From assembly GCF_000972845.2 (NCBI RefSeq), contig NC_040018.1:12063157-12127156 (forward strand): a stretch of DNA of 64,000 nucleotides, given 5' to 3'. This DNA comes from Larimichthys crocea. Its lineage: Eukaryota > Chordata > Actinopteri > Sciaenidae. Shown here one piece after another: positions 1 to 48,300 of this stretch. The translations under genes and the position numbers were made by a program. Below the pieces are notes generated by a model. The model made no database searches, was not told where the DNA came from, and saw only the letters and a list, made by a program, of their open reading frames with translations. Each line of letters starts with the position of its first letter. Position 1 is the first letter of the stretch.

Positions 1-36898
<36,898 letters not shown>

Positions 36899-37111
36899 GA
36901 CCTCTTTAATTGTTGAGGCCGATGCAGACACTCATACAGGAGGATGCCCAGAGGGCTGGTCTGATCTGATCCGAGGGAGCGAAAGAGCGAAAGAAAACTA
37001 AGGTGTAAAAAAAAAAGAAAAAAAAGAAAAAAGAAAAAGAAAAAACAACAATGATGTATCATTTAGGAGCCAGCATGCAGATGTGGCTTCATCTGAATCA
37101 AAAGCTATTTG

Positions 37112-37118
37112 GTCTTAA
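37112..37118 (+). promoter_or_regulatory. miR-499/miR-208 seed match (7mer-A1)
   Basis: GTCTTAA complements nucleotides 2-7 of both miR-499-5p and miR-208 with A opposite position 1. It is one of five related sites in this UTR. Confidence 0.45.
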
Positions 37119-37497
37119 GTGTTTCTTCAAGTGTGTGAAGCAGTTTGGTTGTGGTAATTTAGATTTTTTTTTTTTTTGGTTATCGCATTGTTTATTTTTT
37201 CATTGTGATCATGGACATTTACACAATTAGGTCATTGCCTAGAACTAAAGACGTAACTTGAAATTGAATATTTGATATGAACCTATAATTCTTACGGTCA
37301 TTTACCTTGTTTTCCTCTTCAATTAGGTGATTTTGATATATTGCATAACTGTTCAAGATGGGAATAATATTCTCACTCAGGTATAGTGTGCCAGCCAACA
37401 GCTTGTGAATGTTTTTAATCAAGAATCAATTATTACCAGTACAAAATATCGAAAAATTCATATGGAGTGATTCCAACTTATTACAGAGGGAAATTAT

Positions 37498-37531
37498 GCA
37501 TTATTATTATTATTATTATTATTATATTATT
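37498..37531. repeat. (ATT)n microsatellite in 3' UTR
   Basis: About ten ATT units, in the 3' UTR about 600 nt after the stop codon. Confidence 0.9.
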
Positions 37532-37582
37532 AGTGTTTTTGTTGTTATTACTATTACACAAACTGCATAATTTAGTGCAGAA

Positions 37583-37590
37583 GTGCCAAA
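37583..37590 (+). promoter_or_regulatory. miR-96 8mer seed match
   Basis: GTGCCAAA is a full 8mer match to the miR-96 seed (positions 2-8 plus A1). Single site; function inferred. Confidence 0.35.
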
Positions 37591-37642
37591 CATTTCAAGT
37601 TGTTTCTAAAAAAGTCTTTTGGGAGAGGCTTCGTGAGTCTTG

Positions 37643-37649
37643 GACAATC
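37643..37649 (+). promoter_or_regulatory. miR-219 seed match (7mer-m8, extended)
   Basis: GACAATC pairs with miR-219-5p positions 2-8, and the preceding TTG extends pairing through position 11. miR-219 is known to repress Sox6 during oligodendrocyte differentiation. Confidence 0.5.
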
Positions 37650-38117
37650 TCTTGATCTCTTAATACAGCTTCATTATCCAGTCTTTCTTTAATTTACCCT
37701 GACAGAATAAACAAATGAAACTCAGGAACTTGGAGGCAGCAGGCTCTGCAGGAGGTTGGACTATGTGACATCTTTGGGTGGTAACTTGTGATGCTAGCTG
37801 TTCTCCGGGGAGCCCAATGCAGTGATCATCAATGAAACAGGCCAGCCCTTTCATTTCCTCATCCCAGTCCACACAGAGCACCGTGGCATCCTTACCTCTT
37901 TTCCAGCTCTGCAACCCAGTCTGACTCACCAAGTTCTTAATCAGAGTGATTGTAATCAGGCCAGAATGCTAAAGGGCCAAAGGCCTTCAATCTGTGGGAT
38001 TGGAACAGCAGCGAAAGGCAGCTTTGGGGGCATTACAATCTCAAATTGATGTTGTACAATGTGTAGCTACAGTACGTTCTGTTAAACGCTTTAGCCCCAT
38101 TTGGACGGCAAGTTTAA

Positions 38118-38260
38118 AGTCTTAGGTCTTAGAACTTCTTATTTTTTTCCGAATCTTAATTCTTTTCAGACATTGTAAATCTTAAATTGACACTAAGAAG
38201 TCTTAAAGCAGAGCATGGACATCGGGCGGATGCAATGAGTTGATTACTGCCGCAGTCTTA
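38118..38260 (+). promoter_or_regulatory. miR-499 (miR-208 family) target-site cluster
   Basis: Three AGTCTTA matches to the miR-499-5p seed lie at 38118-38124 (7mer-m8), 38199-38205 (8mer, followed by A) and 38254-38260 (8mer, followed by A). A fourth, 6mer GTCTTA, is at 38126-38131. Three 7-mers within 143 nt, where one per about 16 kb is expected by chance, argue for function. miR-499 and miR-208, encoded in myosin genes, repress Sox6 in slow and cardiac muscle, in mouse and zebrafish. Confidence 0.75.
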
Positions 38261-38700
38261 AGGGGAGTGAAAGTTTATGAGGATATTTATAAATCAAGCG
38301 AGAGGCTAAATCATGTTTGTTTCTTAAATTACCTCGTCATACACACATGACAGGGGTAACTTAAAACAGTGATTTTTGCATTAGTGCACTTACATAAATC
38401 TTTTTCTGTCACCTTTGAGCCTTATGTTGTTATTTTCTAATAATCTTATCAGCTTTGGGAATGCACTTAACTCTTGCATTAAAAAAACAGGACGACATGC
38501 AATGACTCACAAACAAAAGGACACAAAGTCTCTATCCTAATTTCAGCTGAAAAGCTGACAAGTGGTGACCTTCCGAAGAGTGCAGCTAGATAAAGCAAGG
38601 CCTTGATGTTGAGACTCAGATCCTCTTTACAGGGCAGAAGGTCTAAGTGGCTCCCCTCCCTGCCATGCCCTGCTCTGACCCCTGCCCGTGGCAACCTCAG

Positions 38701-38722
38701 CACCCAGGGGGCGCCATCTGGC
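38701..38722 (+). promoter_or_regulatory. CTCF-like motif
   Basis: CACCCAGGGGGCGCCATCTG contains AGGGGGCGC, the CTCF core, with 12 of 14 positions of CCASYAGRKGGCRS matched; the opposite strand reads AGATGGCGC, a second, weaker core overlapping it. It lies in a GC-rich patch within the presumed 3' UTR. Motif evidence only. Confidence 0.3.
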
Positions 38723-39424
38723 TCAGAGAAGAAGAAAACACCAGGGAGGGATGGGAAACAATAAAAATGGGGTGTGTGTCCCTCATTGTGCTCTCCATCA
38801 AAGTGCTGGTAGTAAGGCCTCAACAGGGCTCCCACCCTGGCCCTATCACCAGGCACTGGCGAGCAGATGGAACAAGTACATCAAGCTGTGGGGGATTATT
38901 AAAATGACTGACGACTGGGTATCATCTGAAATACAGCATTATTAATGCATGAGTCCAGCTATTCCCCTCCCTTGCCCTTGAACCTGTCCATTTCAGAAAG
39001 AGCACAGAGCTTTTTGAGGGATCTGAATGGCTGGTTACTGGCTTTAACTGGTCAAGATCCACCCACTGCTGGTCACTGCATTTTTCTCCTAGCTCTAATT
39101 GGTACAGATGGCTCTTTATATCTCTTAAGCACTCATATCTTCTGTACTCATATCATCTTATTGTTGGCGCTGGCTTGCATCGTTTCTACTCTTTGAAAGC
39201 ATTTATATTAAGTCTTGTAGGTTTTTTTTTAAAACCACCCCAATAATAATTCCTTTTTTTCCTCCATCACATTTTCTACATTGTTCTAATTTCGAGGTAC
39301 AAGACATTTTAAGGATGCTCTCCTACGAACAAACCCAAGTGGATTTCCCTCCGATTCAATCTGTTTTGGTATTTTTAAGCTGTTTGCTCCTGTTTGCTGG
39401 TGGTTAGATTGATTTGTATGTGAT

Positions 39425-39432
39425 TGTAAATA
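39425..39432 (+). promoter_or_regulatory. Pumilio response element
   Basis: TGTAAATA fits the PUM consensus UGUANAUA. First of three in the 3' UTR. Confidence 0.4.
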
Positions 39433-40005
39433 TTTTCATGACCATGCCACACTGCTTTAGTTGGCTGGTAGTTAAAAAGGACTCTTCACGGAACTGAAAC
39501 TTGACTGTGCTTATATAGCGAAAAAAAAGACAAAAAAAAGAAAGAAAAAAAATGACAAGAACTCACGAGGAGACGATGTTTCATAAGTGTTATAAGCACT
39601 GGATATAAATTGTATTTTTATCAATTCTGATTAATGTGAAGCTGTTTGAGGAAAAACACCCGGAATGAACAAAATTCCCCAGTTGGACTCAAGTGGGTTT
39701 GCTCTCACAGTTGCCAGATTTGAGTCATTTTTTATTTTTTATTTTTTTTGTCTACTTATTTTGTTTATTTATGCAAAGACACATGTGATGAATGAACACT
39801 TTGTTTAAGCTTCAGGGCTGCCTAGGGGAGAGACTCAGCACAAGGGAGTGAGCAGAAAATTCAACAGCAGGCTCAGTTAGCCGTCAAACACCAGACTTCA
39901 GACTTCAGTGCATTGTATATTGTATTTGAAACTGTAGAGTATCAACATATTGTATTTATTATTAGCCACTGTTGGCTCTAAAATTGTCAGTGAAACAACC
40001 ACATG

Positions 40006-40013
40006 GACAATCA
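40006..40013 (+). promoter_or_regulatory. miR-219 8mer seed match
   Basis: GACAATCA is a complete 8mer for miR-219-5p, and the preceding TG extends pairing to position 10. With the site at 37643 this makes two miR-219 matches in the UTR. Confidence 0.55.
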
Positions 40014-40097
40014 GAGAAATAATAATTAAAAAGAAAGTTTGATGAATTGGAGCTAAAAACGGTTTTCAGTGAATTCACCATCTCATTTAGATTTTAT

Positions 40098-40105
40098 TGT
40101 AAATA
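40098..40105 (+). promoter_or_regulatory. Pumilio response element
   Basis: TGTAAATA, PUM consensus. Second of three. Confidence 0.4.
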
Positions 40106-40361
40106 TAACATAGGAAATATATTTTTGTTCATTAGTGAAGTATAAGTTATGTATTTGGCTGTTCTATTTTATTTTCTTTTTCATGTTTTATTTTTGTACG
40201 TGGTTTCATGTTTTTAAAACCTGACAAGTCACTGTACCTCATGTAGATGCTGAGTTTTTCTGCTTATTGGAAGAGAGCAGTATTGGACCTGAGATAGATA
40301 GAAGCACCTCACTTGCTTATGTTTTGATAATTTTCCCTGGACTATTCAAAGAACCAATCGA

Positions 40362-40367
40362 AATAAA
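40362..40367 (+). terminator. Candidate poly(A) signal AATAAA
   Basis: Canonical hexamer in the 3' UTR. The downstream GT content is modest, so it is a weaker candidate than the one at 40628. Confidence 0.3.
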
Positions 40368-40627
40368 AGCTATCCTCATTAGACTTGTTAACATAGACGA
40401 GTCATTACAAGTAAGGTACTCATTTAAACAACAAGCACTTGATGTAAAAGAATTATTCAATACTTTGTTTCCAATCATGTTACAATCTAAGTGGTATGCT
40501 GTATATCCTCACTTGTGTTTGTGTTCATAGCAGCACTCATAGTATGTGAGGAGCTGATATAATCCCCCCTCCAAACAACAAAAAAAAAGAAAACCTGCTT
40601 GCATTTGGCTCGCATTGACATTATTGT

Positions 40628-40633
40628 AATAAA
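40628..40633 (+). terminator. Candidate sox6 poly(A) signal AATAAA
   Basis: Canonical AATAAA followed within 5-50 nt by GGTGATTTTCATGTATG and GTGATGTTTTT, a GT/T-rich downstream element, as expected for a cleavage site near 40650. Confidence 0.5.
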
Positions 40634-40655
40634 CAAAGGTGATTTTCATGTATGA

Positions 40656-42449
40656 CTGTTTCAAACACAAGTGATGTTTTTAGATTTTATTGAAAGGTGG
40701 GAGCGTGCAAATATTTATTTGTTTTAATGTGGCAAAATGCACAATGACATTGTGCGCTCTTCTTAGTTAATTCTATTCTCATCATCTTAACGTATGTTGC
40801 TGATTTTTAAATGAACATATTCATGACTATCCAGCCATCTGCAAATGTAGCCCTCACAATTGTTTCTTCTTAATTCACTTGTTAGACATGCAAATGGTTT
40901 GAATGAACAACTGAAGACAAAGGCTCCCATGCTGTTTCAACATTACTTACTGTAATTTCATTTTTTTTTTTTTCTGTCTGAACTTTGTGATGTATATGGT
41001 GGGAATGTTCTCTGTGTTAATTTAATCAGCACAATTCACTGACATGCTGGACTGACATGCTAGCTGCTGTTCAGAAGTGTAAAATTTGTTGTTCAGGGCA
41101 ACATTTATAGTTGTCTTTGGTACTTTGCTTTTTAGAGTTGTCTCTCAAGCAACACTGTGTGTGGCTCTTCTATCACTGGAGCCGTTGTTTTGAAATTGCT
41201 GGCAGCCTGATACAATTTTCTGCGTAGAAATCCTTTTTTTTTTTTTTTTCCTGGCAGGTACCTAGGCTCATGGCAAGTATTGTTTGGGTGTTATTAGAGA
41301 AAATGAAATACATAGTGTCTGTTGCTGCTTTAAAAAAAAGTTTATGTCTGAATATGTAAATAGTTTATCATAATATCTTGTACAGTCCAATGTAAAGTTT
41401 TTAATTCAACTTAAAAAAAAAAATGTTGCCATCACATTTGTGTTCACATTCTTCTTTATACAGTACAAAAGATCAATTATTTGCTAGGGTTATTATTGCT
41501 AAAAAGAAAAAAATGAAAATGTTACTAAATTTTTTGTTTGTTTTGTTTTGCTTGGCTTCAAAGTGTACACCAGCAAGTCTTTGGTTTCCATGTGCAGTAT
41601 TGACGTGAGGTAAACTTAAGGTGAATAATTTTACAGTGGTGTGTTTGGAGAGCGATCTCCTCGGCTTTGGTAGTATTAATACACTATATCAAGTAAAACA
41701 AACCAATGAGTGACACATTTGGGTGCACCTAGGCACCATAGAAATGTGTATACTGTATATGATTAAATTATCCCCACAGGATCAATTCAGGCATAATATA
41801 ATGTAACACCATTTTCTGTATGTCTCAGTCCATTGTAATAATGCAACAGTGGGATGAATAACTGCCTGTTTAAGCTCATTTACCTCAAGAATTTCCTCCT
41901 TTTCTGTAAAAGAGACAGAAATTGTGTTACAGAAAACTTCTCCCATCACTCCATCTTTTGTACTGCTGTTGACACTTACAAATTAAAGAGACATTTTGTT
42001 TTAAGATTTGAGTAATTCTTTTTATTGCGGAGTCATTCGTCATTTTACTTCTCTCTTTTTTAGGTGTTTTTTCTACAGTGGAAGAAAACAGATCACATGG
42101 TGCTGGCTTTTTTTTGTCCATTTGGAGATGTTTACCCATGCTTTCTAGACCAAACACCTGAGCTGATTATTTACTGTTGTTTAATATTATTGATCGCCAT
42201 TCTTAAATATCGCCACTGACCTCATAATAAGGACATAGCTCAGGAAACGCATTGTGAACATAAGCTGCAAACAGTTTCAGTGTTTTTACATAATTTATGA
42301 TTCATTTTCTAATTTTATTTGTGAAGAATTTCTCAGGATGCTAGTACATCCGTACTGTTTCCTTACTAATGTATTACTATAAGTACTATTACATTTTTCA
42401 GAACTTTTGATTGATTAAAACTTTGTATTAGTTAAAAAAAATAAAATAA

Positions 42450-42450
<1 letters not shown>
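40656..42450 (+). other. Possible extended sox6 3' UTR or proximal downstream DNA
   Basis: AT-rich sequence with T-runs (40963-40974, 41233-41250), a third Pumilio element, a TGCTGCT (miR-15/16 seed) at 41323-41329, and ATTAAA at 41982-41987 followed by a T/G-rich stretch. These suggest a longer alternative 3' UTR isoform but do not prove it. No coding potential is seen. Confidence 0.4.
41355..41362 (+). promoter_or_regulatory. Pumilio response element
   Basis: TGTAAATA, PUM consensus. Third of three; it would act only if the long 3' UTR is used. Confidence 0.3.

Positions 42451-42490
<40 letters not shown>
42451..42490. repeat. (AC)n microsatellite
   Basis: Twenty AC units marking the approximate end of UTR-like sequence. 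Confidence 0.95.
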
Positions 42491-42493
<3 letters not shown>

Positions 42494-44039
42494 GGTTACT
42501 CATATTTACAAGTCAATGAAGCTTATAATTATAAATATCTGTAATCATCCAGAAGCACATTAAAATTGCAATTGAACATTAAATGATTTACTGCAATGTC
42601 AGAGAAAAGTAGAGAAAAAACATAGTTTTTGAAAACTTTAATTTAATTATTATTTTCTATATCAAACCATAATATTAAAATATGATCATGGAAGCTTTGC
42701 TGGAGGGCAATACACAATAAGTTTAAACAAATTCTGAATAGAAATGTGTTGCCTCTATCATTAATTCCCTTTGACCTGATGTCACCGTGGCGTGTTGGAG
42801 ACCACCTGGATGAGACTTCGTACCTTGTTTTGTTTGTTAGAATTTGATCATACACAAAGCTTGCAGCCACAATTCAAGATGTTTTGTGGAGAGAAAGAAT
42901 GGATGTGAATATGTGGTCGTTCACACATTTAACTATTTCCATCTATTAGGCGTATTGCTGGCATACAGCTTAGAGACAGCCCTTTTACTGTCTGCATCCA
43001 CGTGACCGTGAAGGTCAAGGGTCAGTGTGACTTAAAATTTGTCATCTGCCCATGTCCACATTTACTCAAAATTTATGACCGTGTAGATTAATGTGCCAAC
43101 AAACACAAATCCGTGTTTTCAGAATTCCAATGCAGTATAAACAGAACCATGTGCTTTTCTGCCATTCGTCTATGTTTCTGGACTTCATCCACCCCTTTAC
43201 CAATGTTCTCTGTATCACTGTAGCCAGCTGTAGCAGCCTATTAACTTCAGCCAGTCACTTTCCAATTCTGACGTCAATTGATGTCAAAGGGACTAGTGGT
43301 AGATTCTGACTTACATTAGATTTTGTTTGACTATTTCAACCTATAAGAGGTAGAGACTGGTTCAGACCAAAAAGGGCGTGGCAAAAAGATGAACTCATCA
43401 TCTAGGAAGGCCAGTTTGAGTAATATGTCCATGTGTTGGAGGGCTTATTAGAGGCCAAAACACTACACAGTGGTTTATTATAAAATGAGATGTTATAACT
43501 GTGCAGAGTTATCACAGTGAAAATTATTTTATTATCTATTAACTGGAATCTGGAATATGCCTTTAGATACATCACACAGCGTTGCTCAAAATGGTTGCAT
43601 TTTGTAGCAGCCAAAGTTGAACCTTCTGCATTAGGGCCCATGCAGTGGGTGTAGTATGATATTAACTAGGGGTCTATGTTGTTTTTAATTCAAGGCTAAT
43701 ATCAGTCTGAGGATGGCCTTAGTGTTGTCTTCCAGCTAGTGGCTAACCCCATCAGCTAGTAACCTGCCCACCAATTAGCAGCTTGCCTAACTGGCGACAG
43801 CTGCACTGCTAACTGGGACAAAGGGAACAAGAAGACAGTGCAGAGGGAGCGCCAGAGTGTGCGACAAAGGGGGGCTTGAAACTTTCTTCAAAGATGAATA
43901 GAAAGAAACAACTTCTGCCAACTTGAACACGAAGACGAAGAGTTTCTAAAGAGGTTTCTATAACCTGACACTGTGCAGTGTACAGCAGATAATATATAAT
44001 GCATCTTTTACTGTTTGTAGCGACTATGTTATGTTATGG
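42491..44039. other. Intergenic DNA downstream of sox6
   Basis: No open frame, RNA gene or repeat family is recognised. The stretch at 43680-43930 is compositionally more complex and might belong to the element that follows. Confidence 0.6.
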
Positions 44040-45330
44040 AGCGTCGAAAATGAAATTTGGCATTGAAAACAAAACCCGAACTTAAAAAAAAAAGAAAACA
44101 TTGACCTTGAAACACAGAAAAAAAGTTATCTTGCCAATGAAAAATGTTCTGCTGAAAACTAAAACAGACATTAAAAATGATTTCATTTTATTTATTTTTT
44201 AGGTTTCTGTTATATTTTTGGTGTGGAGACAAGTGGTTCAAGGTAAGGGTCAATGATTCACATATCCAAATATTAATACTCCACCTCTGGACCGAGGGCC
44301 TTTTATGAGTTCACCTGAAACTTCCAAACACCTTTTTTACTTCTTACACGATTTCACCGTCACTTTTTTGCAAACACTAACACTAGCTAAAGTCAACTAT
44401 CAATAGCTAATGTTGAGAACACGTCTGCATGTCTACATGTACTTGGAGGTGCCAAAAAGGACAAAGACATATCCCACATTTTACATACCCAGTGAAAAAA
44501 AAAAAGATAAAACTGTTCCCATACTGAGTTTGGCCCAACCCAATGGATTTCAGCCGTATTACATTTTAAGTAGTTTTACTGTACATTACTGCAATGTTAC
44601 AGTAAAAGTCACCTTAAAGGACAATGTAACATATTTCCTGATATTTGAACTGGGAAAAAAAAAGATTGACTCTACATATCCTAAGTATATTAACACAACG
44701 CTAGGACCAGGACCGCACACCTGGAACTCAACTGTAAGCAGGTTTGTTTCTTGCCGCCTTTTTTTTTTTTTCTACAAAGAACCAAACATTACCTAGCGGA
44801 CCATGTGTTAGTTAACGTAAGCTATGACAGCTGACATTAAACAGTGTTAGCATACCAGCATAACGTCATTTAAAGCCTGTTTCTATGTGAAAAAAACAGC
44901 AGAGAGAAACAAACTCCATTTGGCAGGTGAACTTGTGGAAGCCATTGCTGTAGGCTAAATGTGTGATCACAGGCTTCAGAGCTGCTCGGGTCAGAGTGAC
45001 ATTTTCCAATTAGTAATGGTGACAGAAAGTAACTGAAGACCAGTGATCTGGAAAAAAAAAAAAAAAAAAAAAAAAAAAACTGGACACGTAAAGAAACTGT
45101 CACTGGAAAAAAAACAGACATCTCAAGATTGTTATTGAAAACAGAATTTAAAAAAATATCAAAATAAAATGAAATAATTGTTACGGTGTGTGTTTTATTT
45201 TTCAGTGGAACTTTTTTCAATGCCAATAAAACTTTTCCAAGTTTTCAAGTTATTCAATGCCAATGTTTCCTTTTCCAGTACAGTTTTTTTTTTTTATGCC
45301 AAATTAGATTTTCGATGCCAAAATTATAAT
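44040..45330. mobile_element. Decayed element with long degenerate inverted repeats (MITE/foldback-like)
   Basis: The left flank (about 44043-44215) and the right flank (about 45125-45325) are similar when one is reverse complemented. TCGAAAATGAAATTTGGCAT on the left corresponds to the complement of ATGCCAAATTAGATTTTCGA on the right. Further matches in order are AACATTG...CTTGAAA, a CCAATGAAAAATGTTCTGCT-like block, and ATTTCATTTTATTT on both sides. GGCATTGAAAA-type units also repeat within the arms. The 0.9 kb interior has no recognisable transposase; a poly(A) run lies at 45052-45079. Likely a non-autonomous, old DNA-transposon relic. Exact ends and target-site duplication are not resolved. 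Confidence 0.45.
45052..45079. repeat. Poly(A) run
   Basis: About 28 A inside the inverted-repeat element. Confidence 0.9.
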
Positions 45331-48300
45331 GTCTCTGTTCTAGCTACTAAAATCACGTTCAGTTATTCTTTTGAAATAACACGTCAGGCGCAGCTGTCAA
45401 CAGAGCAGAAACATATAAAAACATTATGAGGAGTTTAACATAAAACTAAACTTTTTGATCGTGGTATAATGCATCTCAGACAGTAATACAACTGCACACA
45501 CATATAAAAAGCAAACCAAAACAATATAAGGTGCACAGCATCAAAGGTTTTAAGCACCTGAAAACTTGATTTTTGCCTTCAGACACAACGTCCTGTTTGG
45601 GCGACTCAGCAAGACGCAACCACTCAACCCCCCGATCACTGGTTTGGTTTTAAGAATAATCTGCTCATGCACACACCCTAAGGAGCCTTGACCTCCTGCA
45701 AGCAGACATTCAGAGGTAAAGGCTCAGTGTGTGTGCTTTTTGAGACAGGTGTGTGTGTGTGCGTGCCAGAGGTCATCTTGAGAGTTGTAAGCCCAGACTA
45801 TGTCCATCATTCCTCTCTGGATCTCTGCCATCTATTGCTCATTATCGTCATAATTATTATGAGTTCTACACCCTGCTTCCTTTTTAAATAATGCCTGTCT
45901 TGATACAAGGGGTAAAACATTTCAAATAAAACTTGTGCCAATGTTATTACAAGTCAGCATACACTTTACTGATTTACAGTTCTTCTAGCTCCGTGTTAGC
46001 TGTGCTTATCTACAGAAAATGAAACCAGTAAAAAAACAACAACAACATAGAGTCTCTGGAAGTAGAGTCTTTTTCACCATTTGGGGAAACCGTTTCATTT
46101 GTTGTCCTCATCAATCTTTCTCAGTCTTTTACCATTGTACTGTACGCTGCCTTCCCGAGAGCATATGAAAGCTACAGTTTAACTGCAGGGTCTGTAATAG
46201 ATGTCTGTGTAAGCGCTCTCCAGCAGTAGATGGAAAACTAGACATATACCTCTGCACAATAAATCTTATAGTAATTTTCCAAGCCTGCATGACAACTAAT
46301 GGCATGGAGAAAAGCTCTGTGCTTTGTGTATTTGTCTATGCATTATTGTGCGAGTGAGTGCATGAAATTATGACCATGCTGAGTTGGTGATATGCAAGAA
46401 ATGTTTTGATCTTCTTTGAGCTTTTTTTTTTTTGCTTTGCACTGTAGCCACAGATTTCTGTACGAGCCAAATAAAGAGGTCGGGGTGAATAATCGGGGCT
46501 TTGGTGAGCTATGGGGAGTAATACTGCTGTTTGTAAGTGGCCTGTTTGGATGAACTGTCACTGTTGTACAAAGATGTGTATGTTTGAACAGCGGATAATA
46601 ATTAATACAGCAATGCTGTCGTGAAGCGGCAGGGCTGCTATTTCACAAGTCTGATGACTAAACACCGGTGGGAAGGGGAGCAGCGAGGGGTGCCTGGAAC
46701 AATATTTTACTCATTTGGATCTGTTCAATGCTACAGCCGTTGCACCCAGTGAATCTGTCAGACAGCACCATTTCCCCAAGAACAGCTGTTATTTATCTGA
46801 TTTTCTCATTAGAGTTGACTCATGACTTCATTGTACTGGCTTTGGCAGAGTACTCTGCAGTTACTAGGTATGGCTCTTTAAAACAGCTGTGACTTGGTCT
46901 CCCTGATGTGACTTGGATGTAGGAATGTGTAACACCTGTCTATGTCTTTTTCTGATTTTTCAGCCATCAGGTGAAATTATCTTAAATAAATTTTCTATCC
47001 GTGTGTTTCCACTCTCCAAGAAAACACATCCAGCCAGATGTTTAATACTCTACACATGCATGTAACTTTCAGCTTATTTCATTTCAAGCGCAGGTGAAAG
47101 AAAAGAATTTGGGATTGATCTCAAGAGTCATCAAACATGTATACAAGAACAGTATGTAAGAACAGCCTAGACCCTTAGCAATGTTTTAATCCTTGGAGGT
47201 GAAGGACTTAGGAAATCTTGCTAATTTCACAGATGGTTTAAAATAGATTAGTGTGGAGTAGCAGCTCCCGGAGAAGGGCTGACCCACCAGGCTCCCTGTG
47301 CAGCTGCCAAAACCCCACGCCTGATGCTCAGAAGTGCCTTCCAAAAGTCCTGCAAGGTTAAACTCAAACTTAAGCATCCCGAAATTCCATCCTTGTTGTT
47401 AGCTTTACTGAATCTTCAATGAACTTCACCCCTTTTTTGTTCTGTGTTTTGAATGGTTAATAATTTGTCATTAATCTCCGGTGAACATTTTTATTCTTCA
47501 CATTTTTTTGGAAGGCCCCTACATTATCTGAAAATCATTGTCCTTTGCCTTTTCACATTTTCTATTTTTCTGTTAAAATAAGAAATCCTTGTTTAGTTAA
47601 TTGACTGCATAGTTTTTCTTTTGACCTTGAAATGTGTGGCCTTGAGAAATACAGCTTTCTTACTTCCTGTTCTTGGCTAAAACAATAAACGGGAGCACAA
47701 AGGATTTTACTTGAAAATTGATGTGTCCACTTGGCCACAGAGACTATTCTTACTTGTTACTTTGTGTTCTTTCTCATTAGACATTTTGTACAATGGATCC
47801 AAGAGCCATTTTTTGTAATGAAATAAAGGAGTGAATCAGACTCTGCATGGTATTTTGAAGAGGCCAAGCCTGCTGCTCGAGCTGGGCTGTGTCCGAGTGG
47901 GCCTGACAAAACTCTGGCCTGGCTGAAAAGGCCCAGCTTGGAGTTAATGTGGAAAGACAATGGCACAGGGTGAAAAACTCGACATGGTTTTGTTGGACTT
48001 GTCATTCTTTGGTGCATAGCTGTGAGGAAAGCCTAGGAACCATCTGAATGTTATTTGTGCTTTTTTGACCCATATTTGGGACAGCTTTCACAAAGCCCTT
48101 GTGAGAAGGTTGAAACAATGGAGAGGCGCTTTCAGAAGAGGGACAGGCCTCGACTCCGGCCAAACAATCTTGGACCTGCTTCACTGAAAGGGTTTGTCTC
48201 CAAAAGGCTGACATCATGGCATGGCTACTGGTTGATTTGAACTATCCTGAAAAAAAAGTAAATAATGATGACTAATCCTGATAGTGATTATCATAAAATT

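Larger units (their letters stand above)
36899..40655 (+). other. sox6: sox6 3' untranslated region (minimum extent inferred)
   Basis: Sequence after the stop has no further coding exon. It starts with an A-rich stretch (37007-37045), contains T-runs, an (ATT)n repeat and many microRNA seed matches known for SOX6, and reaches an AATAAA at 40628-40633 followed by GT-rich sequence. The end is inferred. The mammalian SOX6 3' UTR is also several kb long. Earlier AATAAA at 37706, 38760 and 40362 and an ATTAAA at 41982 are alternative ends. Confidence 0.65.

Noticed and set aside
38479..38856. A 125-codon minus-strand frame in the 3' UTR
   Set aside because: It lies opposite a GC-rich UTR patch, has no domain and no antisense gene signals.
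44410..44796. A 128-codon frame inside the inverted-repeat element
   Set aside because: Lys/Phe runs come from poly(A)/poly(T); no transposase motif is visible.
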